From contig JAIBAK010000011.1 in assembly GCA_019695215.1 (NCBI GenBank), positions 20,452 through 84,451 of the forward strand: a DNA stretch of 64,000 nucleotides, in the 5' to 3' direction. Made by a program: the position numbers and the translations under genes. Under the pieces are notes generated by a model. It saw only the letters and a list, made by a program, of their open reading frames with translations, searched no databases and had not been told where the DNA came from. Below, piece by piece: positions 9,463 through 19,067 of the stretch. Positions within the stretch are counted from its first letter, which is position 1; each line of letters opens with the position of its first letter. This DNA comes from Bacteroidia bacterium. Lineage in GTDB: Bacteria > Bacteroidota > Bacteroidia > UKL13-3.

Positions 9463-10205
9463 AGAAGCAGATTAGTATATTTTTTTACCTCTTTATATCA
9501 TTTACGCTGAGTACATGCACCGGTGAACAAATGGATGATTGCATTACCTCAGCCGGGAAAAAACGAACTGAAACACGTTACCTTTCTAACTTCACCGATA
9601 TTCATGCAGGAAATTATTTTGACATTTACCTAAAACAAGATCTCTCCAAACCTCCTTACATAAAAATAACAGCAGGCAGCAACTTACTTGGACAAATAAT
9701 TACTGACGTTGACCGCGGTGTGCTTTACCTCGATAATCAGAATGTGTGCAACTGGGTACGGAGTTTTCAAAACAGAATTCCGGTTGAAATTAATGTACAC
9801 ACCCTTGGCATGATACATACTATTGAAGATGCAGCCGTAATCGGATCTGATTCACTTGCTCAGGGTGTAGTAACATTACTTAATGAAAGCTCAAATGACA
9901 TGTATGTATATGGCAGTTTCGAATACCTAATTGTAAACCAAAAATTACAGGGGGATGTTGCTGCTGACGGAACTGCAGGTATTTTGATAGTAAATCAGGA
10001 GGGGGTTGGGAAAACTAATCTACAGGGAATTTTAGGGGCATATGTATTTGTGAATCATTACGGCAAGAATGACATTCAGGTTGATGCATTCAAAGGTCTT
10101 GAAGTATACATTTACAATTCGGGAAATGTGTATTACCTGAATCATGAGCCACTCGAATTTAAAAAGTTAGCCCGGCTTGGGACAGGTTACTGCCTTCGAA
10201 AGTGA
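9459..10205 (+). CDS. DUF2807 (GIN-domain) lipoprotein
   Basis: 248 residues. A lipoprotein signal peptide ends at LSTC (Cys20). The mature part resembles the putative auto-transporter adhesin head GIN domain: regular short beta strands of a right-handed solenoid (FTDIHAGNYFDIYL, then repeated strands such as GVVTLLNESSNDMYVYG). These surface-exposed proteins are of unknown biochemical role. ATGA overlap with the PagL-like gene implies coupled translation, so it may be made in step with lipid A remodelling. It converges directly on the aldehyde dehydrogenase gene with no gap. Confidence 0.75.
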   Translation: MKKQISIFFYLFISFTLSTCTGEQMDDCITSAGKKRTETRYLSNFTDIHAGNYFDIYLKQDLSKPPYIKITAGSNLLGQIITDVDRGVLYLDNQNVCNWVRSFQNRIPVEINVHTLGMIHTIEDAAVIGSDSLAQGVVTLLNESSNDMYVYGSFEYLIVNQKLQGDVAADGTAGILIVNQEGVGKTNLQGILGAYVFVNHYGKNDIQVDAFKGLEVYIYNSGNVYYLNHEPLEFKKLARLGTGYCLRK

Positions 10206-11648
10206 TTACAGCTTTATACAAATGTTTTTGGGCTCGGTAAAAAATCGCATGGCCTCCCATCCACCTTCTCGCCCTACACCTGAATTTTTTACTCCGCCAA
10301 ACGGAGTGCGCAGGTCTCGCAGTAACCAGCAGTTAATCCAAACTATTCCGCTTTTTACTTCAGCAGCTATACGATGTGCCCGTGTTAAATTTTCGGTCCA
10401 TAAGGTAGCTGCAAGTCCGTATTCAGTAGAGTTGGCAAACGCCAGTACTTCCTCTTCGGTATCAAATGGTGTTATGGTTACTACCGGCCCGAAAATTTCT
10501 TCCTGATTGGTGCGGCAGTCAAAGCTTAATCCCTCTATAACGGTAGGTGCAATAAACCATCCTTCACTGCAACGGCCTTCAGGCTTTACCGTATAGCCCC
10601 CGCACAAAACAGTTCCTCCTTCCTGTTTGGCCAGTTCAATATAGCTCATCACCTTTTCGAAATGCATTTTTGAGGCAATAGCACCAACCAGTGTACTGTC
10701 AAGCAGCGGATCGCCAATAGTGCGCGCTTTTACCTTTTCTACAAATGCCTCTTTAAACCTGGTGTAAATGCTGCGTTCAATAAAAATACGTGACCCGCAC
10801 AGGCAAATTTCTCCCTGATTCAAGAACGAGGAGCGTAAAGTTTCATTGAGCATTTTATCAAAATCACAATCGGCAAAAATGATATTCGGGTTTTTGCCCC
10901 CCAATTCGAGTGAAAGCTTTTTAAACATTGGAGCGGCAGTGCGGGCTATTTCAGCGCCCGTTTTGGTGCCGCCTGTAAATGAGATGGCTTTAATTTGTTT
11001 GTGAACTGTAATAGCCGATCCCACCTTTGGCCCAAGACCGTGAACAATATTCAAAACCCCTTTAGGTAAGCCGGCTTCAATACAAATTTCCGCCAGCAGG
11101 TAAGCGGTCATGGGAGTTATCTCTGAAGGTTTGGCAACCACACAATTTCCTGATGCAAGAGCAGGAGCAATTTTCCAGGTGAACAAATACAAGGGTAAAT
11201 TCCACGGAGAGATACAACCTACCACCCCAATTGGCGTTCGCAATGTGTAATTGATGGCATGACCCGGCATAGGATGAGCTTCGCTCGCAAAATGTTCAAT
11301 GGCGGTACCAAAAAAACGGATATTGGAAATTGCACGGGGGATTTCACCATTTTTGGCAAGCCATTTTGGTTTACCCTGATCAATACTCTCGGCCTCGGCA
11401 AGTACATCCAGCTTTTTTTCTATCAACTCAGCAATACGCAACATAATGCGAGATCTTTTTTCGGGGGCCATTACACTCCACGAAGCAAATGCCTGCAATG
11501 CCGCCTTTGTGGCCAGTTCCACATCGCGTTCATCACTATCCGGACACAGGGAATATACTTTACCTGTTGACGGGTCAAAATTATCGAGGTAATCGCCCGA
11601 AACCGGCTCCATCAATTGTCCGTTGATATAATTTAAAATCTTTTTCAT
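10206..11648 (-). CDS. Aldehyde dehydrogenase, 2-aminomuconic semialdehyde (ALDH8) type
   Basis: 480 residues from the ATG at 11648 (a TTG at 11657 is less likely). The NAD(P)-binding and catalytic motifs are complete: FTGGTKTG, the general-base Glu in LELGGKNPN and the nucleophile Cys in QGEICLCGSR. The stretches QGEICLC and WINCWLLRDL, with a C-terminal FGGVKNSGVGREGG, are very like the ALDH8A1/2-aminomuconate and 2-hydroxymuconate semialdehyde dehydrogenases. In other bacteria these act in kynurenine or catechol breakdown, but no other gene of such a pathway is visible here. The gene follows the DUF5686 gene by 9 bases, probably as an operon. Confidence 0.9.
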   Translation of the reverse strand: MKKILNYINGQLMEPVSGDYLDNFDPSTGKVYSLCPDSDERDVELATKAALQAFASWSVMAPEKRSRIMLRIAELIEKKLDVLAEAESIDQGKPKWLAKNGEIPRAISNIRFFGTAIEHFASEAHPMPGHAINYTLRTPIGVVGCISPWNLPLYLFTWKIAPALASGNCVVAKPSEITPMTAYLLAEICIEAGLPKGVLNIVHGLGPKVGSAITVHKQIKAISFTGGTKTGAEIARTAAPMFKKLSLELGGKNPNIIFADCDFDKMLNETLRSSFLNQGEICLCGSRIFIERSIYTRFKEAFVEKVKARTIGDPLLDSTLVGAIASKMHFEKVMSYIELAKQEGGTVLCGGYTVKPEGRCSEGWFIAPTVIEGLSFDCRTNQEEIFGPVVTITPFDTEEEVLAFANSTEYGLAATLWTENLTRAHRIAAEVKSGIVWINCWLLRDLRTPFGGVKNSGVGREGGWEAMRFFTEPKNICIKL

Positions 11649-11657
11649 TTGTAACAA

Positions 11658-14186
11658 TTAAAATCCCAAACCAAAACGTATTCCGTGCCTCAGTTGCCCG
11701 TATACCGTGGTAAACGAAGAAACGTAATCAATACGTAAAAACCCAGGCATAAAATCACCCAAACCAATATGCTCAATTCCTATACTTAACTCTGTGTAAT
11801 TTGTGCTTTGGTTGCAAAGAAGATAATGAACATCCACCACTTCCTGCAACCGGGTTTTGCGCAGCAAAGGTAATTTATTTACCAGAAAGCCGTTAAAATG
11901 ATGTTCGGCATGAGCTTCAAAAAAAGGTTTAGTGGTGCTGAACACATAATAATCGCACAACATAAATCCGGCAATGGTAGCCTGCTCCCCTCCCACGTCT
12001 CCCGGGTCTTTAAGCTTGTTAAGAGCAAATGTACGGTTCCCATTTACGTGGTAATAATCCATAAAATACATGTTGCGGGCATTGACAAACCCACCGGCTG
12101 TAATCTGATAACTGAGTGTTCCCCATAATCCCAAATGCACATCATCTTTTACCATTGCCCGTATAAAATCATAATTCACTCCGCTTCCGGCTATTTGCGA
12201 AATCCCCTTTTTGTAATACAGAGTAAGGGAAGGATATTTTGAGCCGGTAATAATTTTCTGATTTGGTCTTAAGTCGTAGGTTTGTTTAAACCTGAATACT
12301 GCACTTAATGTAACTGAAAAAGCCTGATGCGGTTTAAAGGACGGTCCGTGGTTGGCTGTATCACGCGGATCATTTGATGTAAAATCGCCATATACATCAT
12401 CTACCAGTTTATAGTAAGAAGTATTTTGCAATGCATAGCGGTGCGCCCACTCTGCTTCAGTGCGCAGGTAAACTCCGTTTGTTACTTCCTTCCGGTACCC
12501 CCCACGTACAAAAACTTTCTCATAGGTTTTCATAAAATTCTGCTCATTGAGCAGCGTATAAAAAGTATTCAAAAACGGAGTGATGGGTTGCTGGTTATTA
12601 AACTGCATCACATCACTTCCACCGTTAATAAAAATACTGGTAAAGTTTTCGTTATTCAGCAATTTGTAAGCAAGCAATTTGGGATTAAAATGTCTGTTGC
12701 TAAAACCATATCTGAATGTAGGGGAAAGGAAAAAACGTTGTTTGCTTTCAGTGCGTTTGTCATAACTCATGTTCAGATTAATCACAGCCCCTTCTACCGT
12801 ATTAAACTGAAAGCTGGGAGCAAGTCCGCTAATGCTCCATACTTCTTTCCGATACCTGTTTTTATATCCGTAGCCTGATACAAGCAGCGAAAAAACACCC
12901 GGTTTGTTAAATTTTTTATCAAGCGAATCGAGGTAGGTTTTTGACTCAAGAACCGTTTGCAGACTGTCCTTTTTCCGGTAATCGGTACGCTCTTCTTCTG
13001 TTAGCTTATATGGTCTGATACTGTCCCAGTATACCGAATCCTTTTTGTTCGACTCCTCCAGTACTTTCCATTGAGGGCCTGAGAATGTTTTTTTTGTAAA
13101 CTCCGGTTGCAGATTGTAATTGCTGTTGATTCCCTGATAATATCCGTTGCCGCGAATACCCATTACACTAAAAGAAAAATCAAAACGGTTGGATACGGGC
13201 ATCCATACCTCTTTGGTAAGCGGAGCAAATACCTGCTGAAGCCTGAGTGTATCCACAAAATCTATTTGTGCATTGGAAGTAATCACTACATTTATACTAT
13301 GGAGCCGCCATTCTTTTTCTACAATATATATGTTTCCTGAAAAGCAGGGATCGTGTTTTCGCTTTGGTATAACCTGAATTTTATTAATGAGGTATCCGTC
13401 TTCAACAAAAGCACCAAGTAATTTATACCGGTAATAAAACATGGCATTGTAAGCAATGGGTGATATAAAATCGCGCTCGCTAATGGCATCAATATGCAGT
13501 TTATTCTCATAAAAATCGAACAGCATATCCGAAGCTTTGTTATAGCTGAATGCATTGTTTTTACCACTTACCCTTGACGAAATCATCTCTTCCTGAATTT
13601 TGCCGGGAACAGCGTAGTTAAATTTGGAAACCGATTCCGACAAATAAATTATTCCCTGCAGGTTGCTATCATTAGCTGCCATACCGTTTATCACTATGTT
13701 AGATGTAGGCAATCCCATAATACGTTCGGGCATTTCAATTAACCGCTGCACCCCTTTTATATACACCTGGCATGAATATGCATTAACCTGACTTTGGTAA
13801 TAACTCCTTTTTTTGATGGCTTCTCTGATAATAGCGTAGGCAGGGTCTTCATCACCGGCTTTCACCGTGATAGTGTTTAATTCCATTTTTTCGGCAAATA
13901 GTTCAACATTAAGTTCAATGTCGGCCTGCTTCAATTGTATCCGTTTTTCAGTGCTTCGATAACCAAGGTAACGGAAAACAATGGTGTAATCTCCATCGGG
14001 TAAATACAAATCATATGCTCCATTTCCATTAGTAACTGTTCCCGATTGCCCCGCTTTTACATATACATTGGCATAAGGCAAAGGCTCGTGTGAAACGGCA
14101 TCGGTAACCAGCCCGCGCACATGGTTTCCCCACGAAAACTGATACGAAAAAAAAAGTATAAAAACAGATAATGCGACCCGCCACAT
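11658..14186 (-). CDS. DUF5686 outer membrane protein with carboxypeptidase-regulatory-like domain
   Basis: 842 residues. The signal peptide (about 1-20) is followed by an Ig-like carboxypeptidase-D regulatory-like domain (VRGLVTDAVSHEPLPYANVY, about 24-110). A DUF5686 region comes next (DPAYAIIREAIKKRSYY), and the C-terminal half has barrel-like strands, ending in GIRFGLGF. The family occurs in Bacteroidota outer membranes and resembles TonB-dependent receptors without a plug; its role is unknown. It is the first gene of a leftward pair with the ALDH gene. Confidence 0.85.
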   Translation of the reverse strand: MWRVALSVFILFFSYQFSWGNHVRGLVTDAVSHEPLPYANVYVKAGQSGTVTNGNGAYDLYLPDGDYTIVFRYLGYRSTEKRIQLKQADIELNVELFAEKMELNTITVKAGDEDPAYAIIREAIKKRSYYQSQVNAYSCQVYIKGVQRLIEMPERIMGLPTSNIVINGMAANDSNLQGIIYLSESVSKFNYAVPGKIQEEMISSRVSGKNNAFSYNKASDMLFDFYENKLHIDAISERDFISPIAYNAMFYYRYKLLGAFVEDGYLINKIQVIPKRKHDPCFSGNIYIVEKEWRLHSINVVITSNAQIDFVDTLRLQQVFAPLTKEVWMPVSNRFDFSFSVMGIRGNGYYQGINSNYNLQPEFTKKTFSGPQWKVLEESNKKDSVYWDSIRPYKLTEEERTDYRKKDSLQTVLESKTYLDSLDKKFNKPGVFSLLVSGYGYKNRYRKEVWSISGLAPSFQFNTVEGAVINLNMSYDKRTESKQRFFLSPTFRYGFSNRHFNPKLLAYKLLNNENFTSIFINGGSDVMQFNNQQPITPFLNTFYTLLNEQNFMKTYEKVFVRGGYRKEVTNGVYLRTEAEWAHRYALQNTSYYKLVDDVYGDFTSNDPRDTANHGPSFKPHQAFSVTLSAVFRFKQTYDLRPNQKIITGSKYPSLTLYYKKGISQIAGSGVNYDFIRAMVKDDVHLGLWGTLSYQITAGGFVNARNMYFMDYYHVNGNRTFALNKLKDPGDVGGEQATIAGFMLCDYYVFSTTKPFFEAHAEHHFNGFLVNKLPLLRKTRLQEVVDVHYLLCNQSTNYTELSIGIEHIGLGDFMPGFLRIDYVSSFTTVYGQLRHGIRFGLGF

Positions 14187-14316
14187 AAATGGCCGAATAT
14201 ACTACATGAATGGCGCACGAACACAAAGAAATAAATGAGGAATATATTGATGCAGGCGGATAACGGGTAACAAGGTGAAATTAATTCACCCCGAAAAAGG
14301 TTGAATTCCGGTTAAT

Positions 14317-14472
14317 TCAGGCTACCAAACCGATGTAAAGCAAACTCAGTAAAAACATCGTTAAATAAATGACAAACGTCTTTATATTAAAGATGTTTCG
14401 ACCGTACTGCCTTGACGGGGCAAAACCGAATCCGGTAGAACTGTTGTAACGAAGCTGCCTTCTGTTGTACAT
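14317..14472 (-). CDS. Small membrane protein, 51 residues
   Basis: A complete ORF in an otherwise empty gap, ATG at 14472 and TGA at 14319-14317. It begins MYNRRQLRYN, has a basic, Gly/Ser/Phe-containing soluble part (about 1-31), and a single strongly hydrophobic segment at about 33-51 (VIYLTMFLLSLLYIGLVA) that runs to the stop. The charge arrangement (four Arg in the first 26 residues, one Lys just before the helix) fits a C-terminal tail anchor with the N-terminus in the cytoplasm. Nothing shows that it is translated; the amphipathic layout and the lack of any overlapping gene are the support. No family recognised. Confidence 0.55.
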   Translation of the reverse strand: MYNRRQLRYNSSTGFGFAPSRQYGRNIFNIKTFVIYLTMFLLSLLYIGLVA

Positions 14473-14704
14473 AGTGTTTTAAGAATTATTATCAGTTAGC
14501 AAATCTTTCTCAAAGCTATTCTCTTTAATACCCTGATACAACAGCGCATTTCAACATATACACAAAATAAGACACCACTATTTATAAAAAATAGACACTT
14601 TTATAACTATCTGCAAATTAAGCTTGTGAAAATATGTGCTCCGCCACTTGCAACTATGTATTAAAAAAGCCCGTCACAAGACCATGAATCCCGTGCGGCA
14701 GTTA

Positions 14705-14712
14705 TATATTTG
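14705..14712 (+). promoter_or_regulatory. Candidate -7 promoter element for glyA
   Basis: TATATTTG matches the Bacteroidota -7 consensus TAnnTTTG exactly and ends 20 bases before the glyA ATG. No convincing -33 TTG is found at the usual spacing. I saw no riboswitch-like structure in the preceding 230 bases. Confidence 0.45.
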
Positions 14713-14732
14713 ACTCGTTAACATTTTTATAT

Positions 14733-16004
14733 ATGAAACGAGATAATATTCTTTTTAAACTCATAAATCAGGAAGCAAAACGTCAGGAACACGGAATTGA
14801 GCTGATTGCATCTGAAAATTTTGTAAGCCCGCAGGTAATGGAAGCCATGGGCAGTGTGCTGACGAATAAATATGCTGAAGGATTGCCGGGACGGAGGTAC
14901 TACGGAGGTTGCGAAGTGGTAGACGAAATAGAACAACTTGCTATTGACAGAGCGTGTAAATTATTTGGGGCAGCATGGGCAAACGTGCAACCCCATTCGG
15001 GGGCACAAGCCAATGCAGCAGTTATGCTTGGTTGCTTAAATCCGGGTGATACCATTCTTGGTTTTGATTTATCGCATGGAGGGCATTTAACTCATGGCTC
15101 ACCGGTAAATTTCTCAGGTAAATTGTATCGCCCCGTTTTTTACGGAGTAGAAAAATCAACCGGACGAATTGATTTTAACAAAGTAGAACAGATAGCCGTT
15201 AAAGAAAAACCAAAAATGATTATTTGCGGTGCATCAGCTTATCCGCGCGACTGGGATTATAAAAAACTGCGTGAGATTGCCGATAAAGTGGGCGCTATTT
15301 TACTGGCCGATATTTCGCATCCATCGGGATTAATTGCCACCAAACTATTGAATAACCCAATGCCCCATTGCCATGTAGTAACCACTACAACCCATAAAAC
15401 GCTGCGAGGCCCGAGAGGTGGGTTGATTATGATTGGAAACGATTTCGATAACCCGTTTAACCAACGTACGCTTAAAGGCGAAATAAAGCCCATGTCGGCA
15501 GTGCTTGACGGTGCTGTTTTCCCCGGTACACAAGGCGGCCCCCTTGAGCACGTTATTGCAGCGAAAGCCGTGGCCTTTGGTGAGGCACTAACCAAAAATT
15601 ATCAGGCATACTGCAAACAGGTAATTAAAAATGCACAGGCATTAGCCAAGGGCTTAACCGATGCAGGTTATCAGTTAACCACCGGGGGTACCGATAATCA
15701 TTTAATGCTGATTGACCTTCGAAATAAAAACATTTCGGGCAAGGCAGCTGAAAATGCATTGGTGCGTGCCGATATTACCTTAAATAAAAACATGGTTCCG
15801 TTTGATGATAAATCCCCTTTTGTTACATCCGGTATTCGTATTGGATCAGCTGCCATCACCACCCGCGGAATGAAAGAAAAGCAAATGGGCTTAATTGTTG
15901 AGTTAATTGATGAAGTGCTCATGAATCACGAAAATGAAAAAATAATTAAATCCGTTCGCAAACGGGTAAACACTTTAATGAAAGCTTTCCCACTATATGC
16001 GTAA
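14733..16004 (+). CDS. glyA: Serine hydroxymethyltransferase
   Basis: 423 residues, the standard bacterial size. This PLP enzyme interconverts serine and glycine with transfer of a one-carbon unit to tetrahydrofolate. The PLP-lysine motif [14 protein letters not shown] is intact, and the N-terminal [13 protein letters not shown] and ADISHPSG motifs match the family. It is cytosolic. The stop overlaps the following TPR gene by eight bases. It contributes to the same folate pool as folC at 5229, though the two are not in one operon. Confidence 0.96.
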   Translation: MKRDNILFKLINQEAKRQEHGIELIASENFVSPQVMEAMGSVLTNKYAEGLPGRRYYGGCEVVDEIEQLAIDRACKLFGAAWANVQPHSGAQANAAVMLGCLNPGDTILGFDLSHGGHLTHGSPVNFSGKLYRPVFYGVEKSTGRIDFNKVEQIAVKEKPKMIICGASAYPRDWDYKKLREIADKVGAILLADISHPSGLIATKLLNNPMPHCHVVTTTTHKTLRGPRGGLIMIGNDFDNPFNQRTLKGEIKPMSAVLDGAVFPGTQGGPLEHVIAAKAVAFGEALTKNYQAYCKQVIKNAQALAKGLTDAGYQLTTGGTDNHLMLIDLRNKNISGKAAENALVRADITLNKNMVPFDDKSPFVTSGIRIGSAAITTRGMKEKQMGLIVELIDEVLMNHENEKIIKSVRKRVNTLMKAFPLYA

Positions 16005-16845
16005 ACTGCTTTTTACCCTTGTATGTTTTGTTTTTGCAAGCTATGCCATTGCCCAAACCCGTAAAATAAATCCGGCAGCAAGGCAGCAATATGATGTAGC
16101 TAATGGTTTACTGAATAAAGGGAAATATAAGGAGTGCATTGTTCAGTTTAATAAAGCACTGCAAACCGACCCCAACTTTACCGAATGCCATATGGGATTA
16201 GGTATTGCTTACACCAACCTGAAACAATTAAAAACCGCTAACGAACATTTTACACAGGTAATTAACCGTTTTCCAAAAGACCATGAAGCATACCTGCTGC
16301 GGGGACTTAACTATTATGAGATGGGCGACACCGCAACCGCATTCCGGGATATAGATGCGGCCGTGCTTAGCAAACCCGATTATGCCAAAGGCTATTTTAA
16401 CCGGGGAGTTATTTTATTTACCAATGGTTTTAATGACGAAGCGCTGGCCGATTTAAATAATGCCGTTTTTTATGAAAAGAAAAATGCTGAATACCATTTT
16501 CAGCGGGCAATGATTTATGAAGCCATGGGCAACTACCGGAGTGCCATGGCCGATTATGATACTGTGATAACACTAAATCCCGATTTATATCAGATGAAAG
16601 CGTATAATAACAGGGCTTCGTGTAGAAAGTTTTTTAAAGATGTTAACGGAGCCATTGATGATTATTCAGCCATTCTAAAAAAATATCCGGGAAATACGGT
16701 GGTGCTTATCAATCGGGCATTTGCACGTTTGTCTTTAAAAGACGGTGAAGGTGCCTGCGAAGATTTTAAAACTGCCGAAGCGCTTGGTAACAATGCAGCC
16801 AAAGGTTTTTTACAGAAATATTGTAAAGATTACTTCGATAAATAA
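15997..16845 (+). CDS. Secreted tetratricopeptide repeat protein
   Basis: 282 residues. The signal peptide (about 1-20) is likely cleaved after AIAQ, so the protein is periplasmic. The rest is a run of about seven TPR units; clear ones include [44 protein letters not shown] and [17 protein letters not shown]. Such repeats assemble protein complexes; the partner is unknown. The start overlaps glyA by eight bases and the stop abuts the next gene, so it is inside a tight operon. Confidence 0.85.
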   Translation: MRKLLFTLVCFVFASYAIAQTRKINPAARQQYDVANGLLNKGKYKECIVQFNKALQTDPNFTECHMGLGIAYTNLKQLKTANEHFTQVINRFPKDHEAYLLRGLNYYEMGDTATAFRDIDAAVLSKPDYAKGYFNRGVILFTNGFNDEALADLNNAVFYEKKNAEYHFQRAMIYEAMGNYRSAMADYDTVITLNPDLYQMKAYNNRASCRKFFKDVNGAIDDYSAILKKYPGNTVVLINRAFARLSLKDGEGACEDFKTAEALGNNAAKGFLQKYCKDYFDK

Positions 16846-17334
16846 ATGGCCACGCTTGTCCGTTCACTTATTTTTTCATTGATTGTGCCCTTAACAGTTG
16901 CGGTACTCATTCCGCGCTACCTTTTGCCGCATTATTATATTAATTGTGGGATGTGGTCATTTCGCATATCACTTGTTATTATGGCAATCGCACTATTGGT
17001 TTACCTGTGGTGCGTGCTGGCATTTGTGGTGCAGGGAAAAGGTACTCCTGCCGTTTGGTTTACCAAAAAACTTTCTTTTCTGCTGGGAGAAGAACCTCAG
17101 AAAACAGTGACCGGTGGACTGTATAAACTTTCGCGCAATCCAATGTATTTGAGCGTGTGCCTTTTTATTATTGGGCTGGCGTATTTTGAAGAAAACCTTT
17201 TCATATTCATTTACGCATTAGTGGTATTTGCCTTTTTCCACTGGGTAGTTGTAAAATTTGAAGAGCCTCACCTGAAGAAAAAATTCGGGGAGGAATACTT
17301 TTCATACATAAAAAAATCAAGACGCTGGTTGTAA
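16846..17334 (+). CDS. Isoprenylcysteine carboxyl methyltransferase-family membrane protein
   Basis: 162 residues with about four hydrophobic segments (10-24, 41-64, 97-115, 118-135). The C-terminal half carries the ICMT/PEMT-like pattern: TGGLYKLSRNPMYLS, then a Glu pair in KFEEPHLKKKFGEEYFSY, as in the methyltransferases that bind S-adenosylmethionine at the membrane face. Bacterial members lack prenylated protein substrates and their acceptor is usually unknown. The ATG follows immediately after the stop of the TPR gene. Confidence 0.8.
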   Translation: MATLVRSLIFSLIVPLTVAVLIPRYLLPHYYINCGMWSFRISLVIMAIALLVYLWCVLAFVVQGKGTPAVWFTKKLSFLLGEEPQKTVTGGLYKLSRNPMYLSVCLFIIGLAYFEENLFIFIYALVVFAFFHWVVVKFEEPHLKKKFGEEYFSYIKKSRRWL

Positions 17335-17341
17335 CCGATAC

Positions 17342-17860
17342 ATGCGTAACCTGATAAATCCCCTCCTTTTGTGTTTTACTATTGTATTAACCGGATGGTA
17401 CCATTACGAACCGCAGCCCACCAACTCATTTTCGATAACCGGAAAAGTAAAAAATGAACTTACCCTAACACTTTCTGATCTTATATCAATTGGAGGGAAA
17501 CCGGTTGGAAATATTTTAATCACCAATCACCGGGGCGAAGTGAAAGAGGAAATTAAACAGGCAACCGGAGTTCCGCTAAAGCCATTACTAACCAAAGCAG
17601 GCATATTCACCTATAAACCCCATGAATTAAACACTTTTTACATTGTGTGTATTTCAGCCGATACCCATCAGGTGGTATTCTCGTGGAATGAACTGTTCAA
17701 TACCGAAGTGGGCAATAATGTTTATCTGATTACCGAAAAAAACGGAGTGAAACTTAAAGATATGTCTGAACGGATTTTACTTATTTCCAAAAGCGATTCC
17801 CTAAGCGGAAGACGATACCTGAAGAACCTGAAAGAAATACGGGTAGAGCGGGTAAATTAA
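17342..17860 (+). CDS. Stand-alone molybdopterin-oxidoreductase-fold protein
   Basis: 172 residues, with an N-terminal hydrophobic signal or anchor (7-18). The rest resembles the SUOX-type oxidoreductase fold: FSITGKVKNELTLTLSDL, GVPLKPLLTKAGI, the strand YIVCISADTHQVVFSWNEL, and a C-terminal YLKNLKEIRV. In Bacteroidota these short forms are exported and lack the dimerisation domain; cofactor binding is doubtful. The Cys in YIVC may or may not correspond to a molybdenum ligand. It lies 7 bases after the ICMT gene, at the end of the glyA operon. Confidence 0.55.
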   Translation: MRNLINPLLLCFTIVLTGWYHYEPQPTNSFSITGKVKNELTLTLSDLISIGGKPVGNILITNHRGEVKEEIKQATGVPLKPLLTKAGIFTYKPHELNTFYIVCISADTHQVVFSWNELFNTEVGNNVYLITEKNGVKLKDMSERILLISKSDSLSGRRYLKNLKEIRVERVN

Positions 17861-17870
17861 GTCCTGAACA

Positions 17871-18935
17871 TTATTTGTATTTCTGCATCCTTTGTTCAAA
17901 GTAAAAATAACTGAGGTGTGCAATGCCTATTGTAAACAAAACACAAATCCCCATATCCAAAGCAATAATGCCTGTTGTAAAATAATGCGCGGCCACATTT
18001 AACACCAATATATGCCACACATATATTCCATAACTGATTTTGCCAAGCCACTGCACTACTCTTAACCGTAACCATCCGTTATAAAAATTTGTTTCAGGAT
18101 GCAGTATAAGCAACCCGATAAGGGAAAAAAACAACAAGCCAAGAAAAGTATATTTTGCTGTTTCTTTTAATACAGGAATGGCATTTTGATTAATGTACAG
18201 CCATATAATTGAGAGCAACGCACACCATAGCAGTAATTGAAAAAACCTCTTAAAAAATTGGGTATTCCTTTTAAGGGCCCCTTCAAATTCGTAGCAGGCT
18301 AATAAGGCTCCCAAAAGCAATTGATCAAATCGGGCAAAGGAATTACGGTCAACAGGAATGCCATGCGACAGAAAATAGATTTTTAAAGGCACAGCCAGCA
18401 GAACCAATAAAATGATAAGATGTTTCAGGTATTTATTTGGGGTAATATAAACCATTAGCGGCCAGATAAGGTAAAAATGTTCTTCAATGGCAAGCGACCA
18501 ATAGTGCCCGGGACCATAAGGAACCAATCCGGTTAGCCATTCCATATTTTGAAGTCCCGTATAAAATGGCAGTTGATTGAAAAACGGAGTAATAACTGCT
18601 GATTTCCCTGAAATAATAAAAGGCATCACAAAATACCAGATTAGCAGAAAGGCATAATAAAGAGGGAAAATCCGTAACACCCGTCTCCGGTAAAATTGCC
18701 TGAAATAGAATGGCTCGTTTTGGGTATTTAGGAGAATACGGGTAATCACAAAACCCGACAACACAAAAAACAGCGACACCCCGTGCTGAGTGAATTCGGT
18801 AAGTTTACTAAACCTGTCAGTAGTAATATAAGCCGTAACCGGATGCCGGAAAAAGTGAAATACAAGCACCATGAGGGCTGCCAAACCACGTAAACCATCT
18901 AAATGCTCGTAATAAGGTAATTTTTGTTTCACCAA
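17871..18935 (-). CDS. Acyltransferase family 3 (OafA/NodX-like) membrane protein
   Basis: 354 residues and about ten membrane segments. The N-terminal signature HLDGLRGLAALMVLVFH, then FFVLSGFVITR and YRRRVLRIFPLYYAF, is typical of the family that moves acetyl or other acyl groups onto exported polysaccharides, including lipopolysaccharide O-antigen. The motif HYWSLAIEEHFYLIWP is complete. No glycan-synthesis cluster is next to it, so the acceptor is unknown. It converges on the preceding gene with a 10-base gap. Confidence 0.92.
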   Translation of the reverse strand: MVKQKLPYYEHLDGLRGLAALMVLVFHFFRHPVTAYITTDRFSKLTEFTQHGVSLFFVLSGFVITRILLNTQNEPFYFRQFYRRRVLRIFPLYYAFLLIWYFVMPFIISGKSAVITPFFNQLPFYTGLQNMEWLTGLVPYGPGHYWSLAIEEHFYLIWPLMVYITPNKYLKHLIILLVLLAVPLKIYFLSHGIPVDRNSFARFDQLLLGALLACYEFEGALKRNTQFFKRFFQLLLWCALLSIIWLYINQNAIPVLKETAKYTFLGLLFFSLIGLLILHPETNFYNGWLRLRVVQWLGKISYGIYVWHILVLNVAAHYFTTGIIALDMGICVLFTIGIAHLSYFYFEQRMQKYK

Positions 18936-19067
18936 CTCTTACTCCTGATTATTGTGGAAGAAATAGAATTTGTGGTGTATATCCATGCCTGTAAAATTTG
19001 AAATAAAACCTGAGAAAACAAAGTCATAGAGAGATAATGATCCCGAATTCTAATTTTAAAACGTTTC

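Noticed and set aside
12426..12878. Plus-strand ORF of 150 codons inside the DUF5686 gene
   Set aside because: It is antisense to a well-supported protein and has no recognisable motif.
14473..14732. Glycine riboswitch or tRNA upstream of glyA
   Set aside because: No glycine-aptamer core, tRNA arms or T-loop sequence could be seen.
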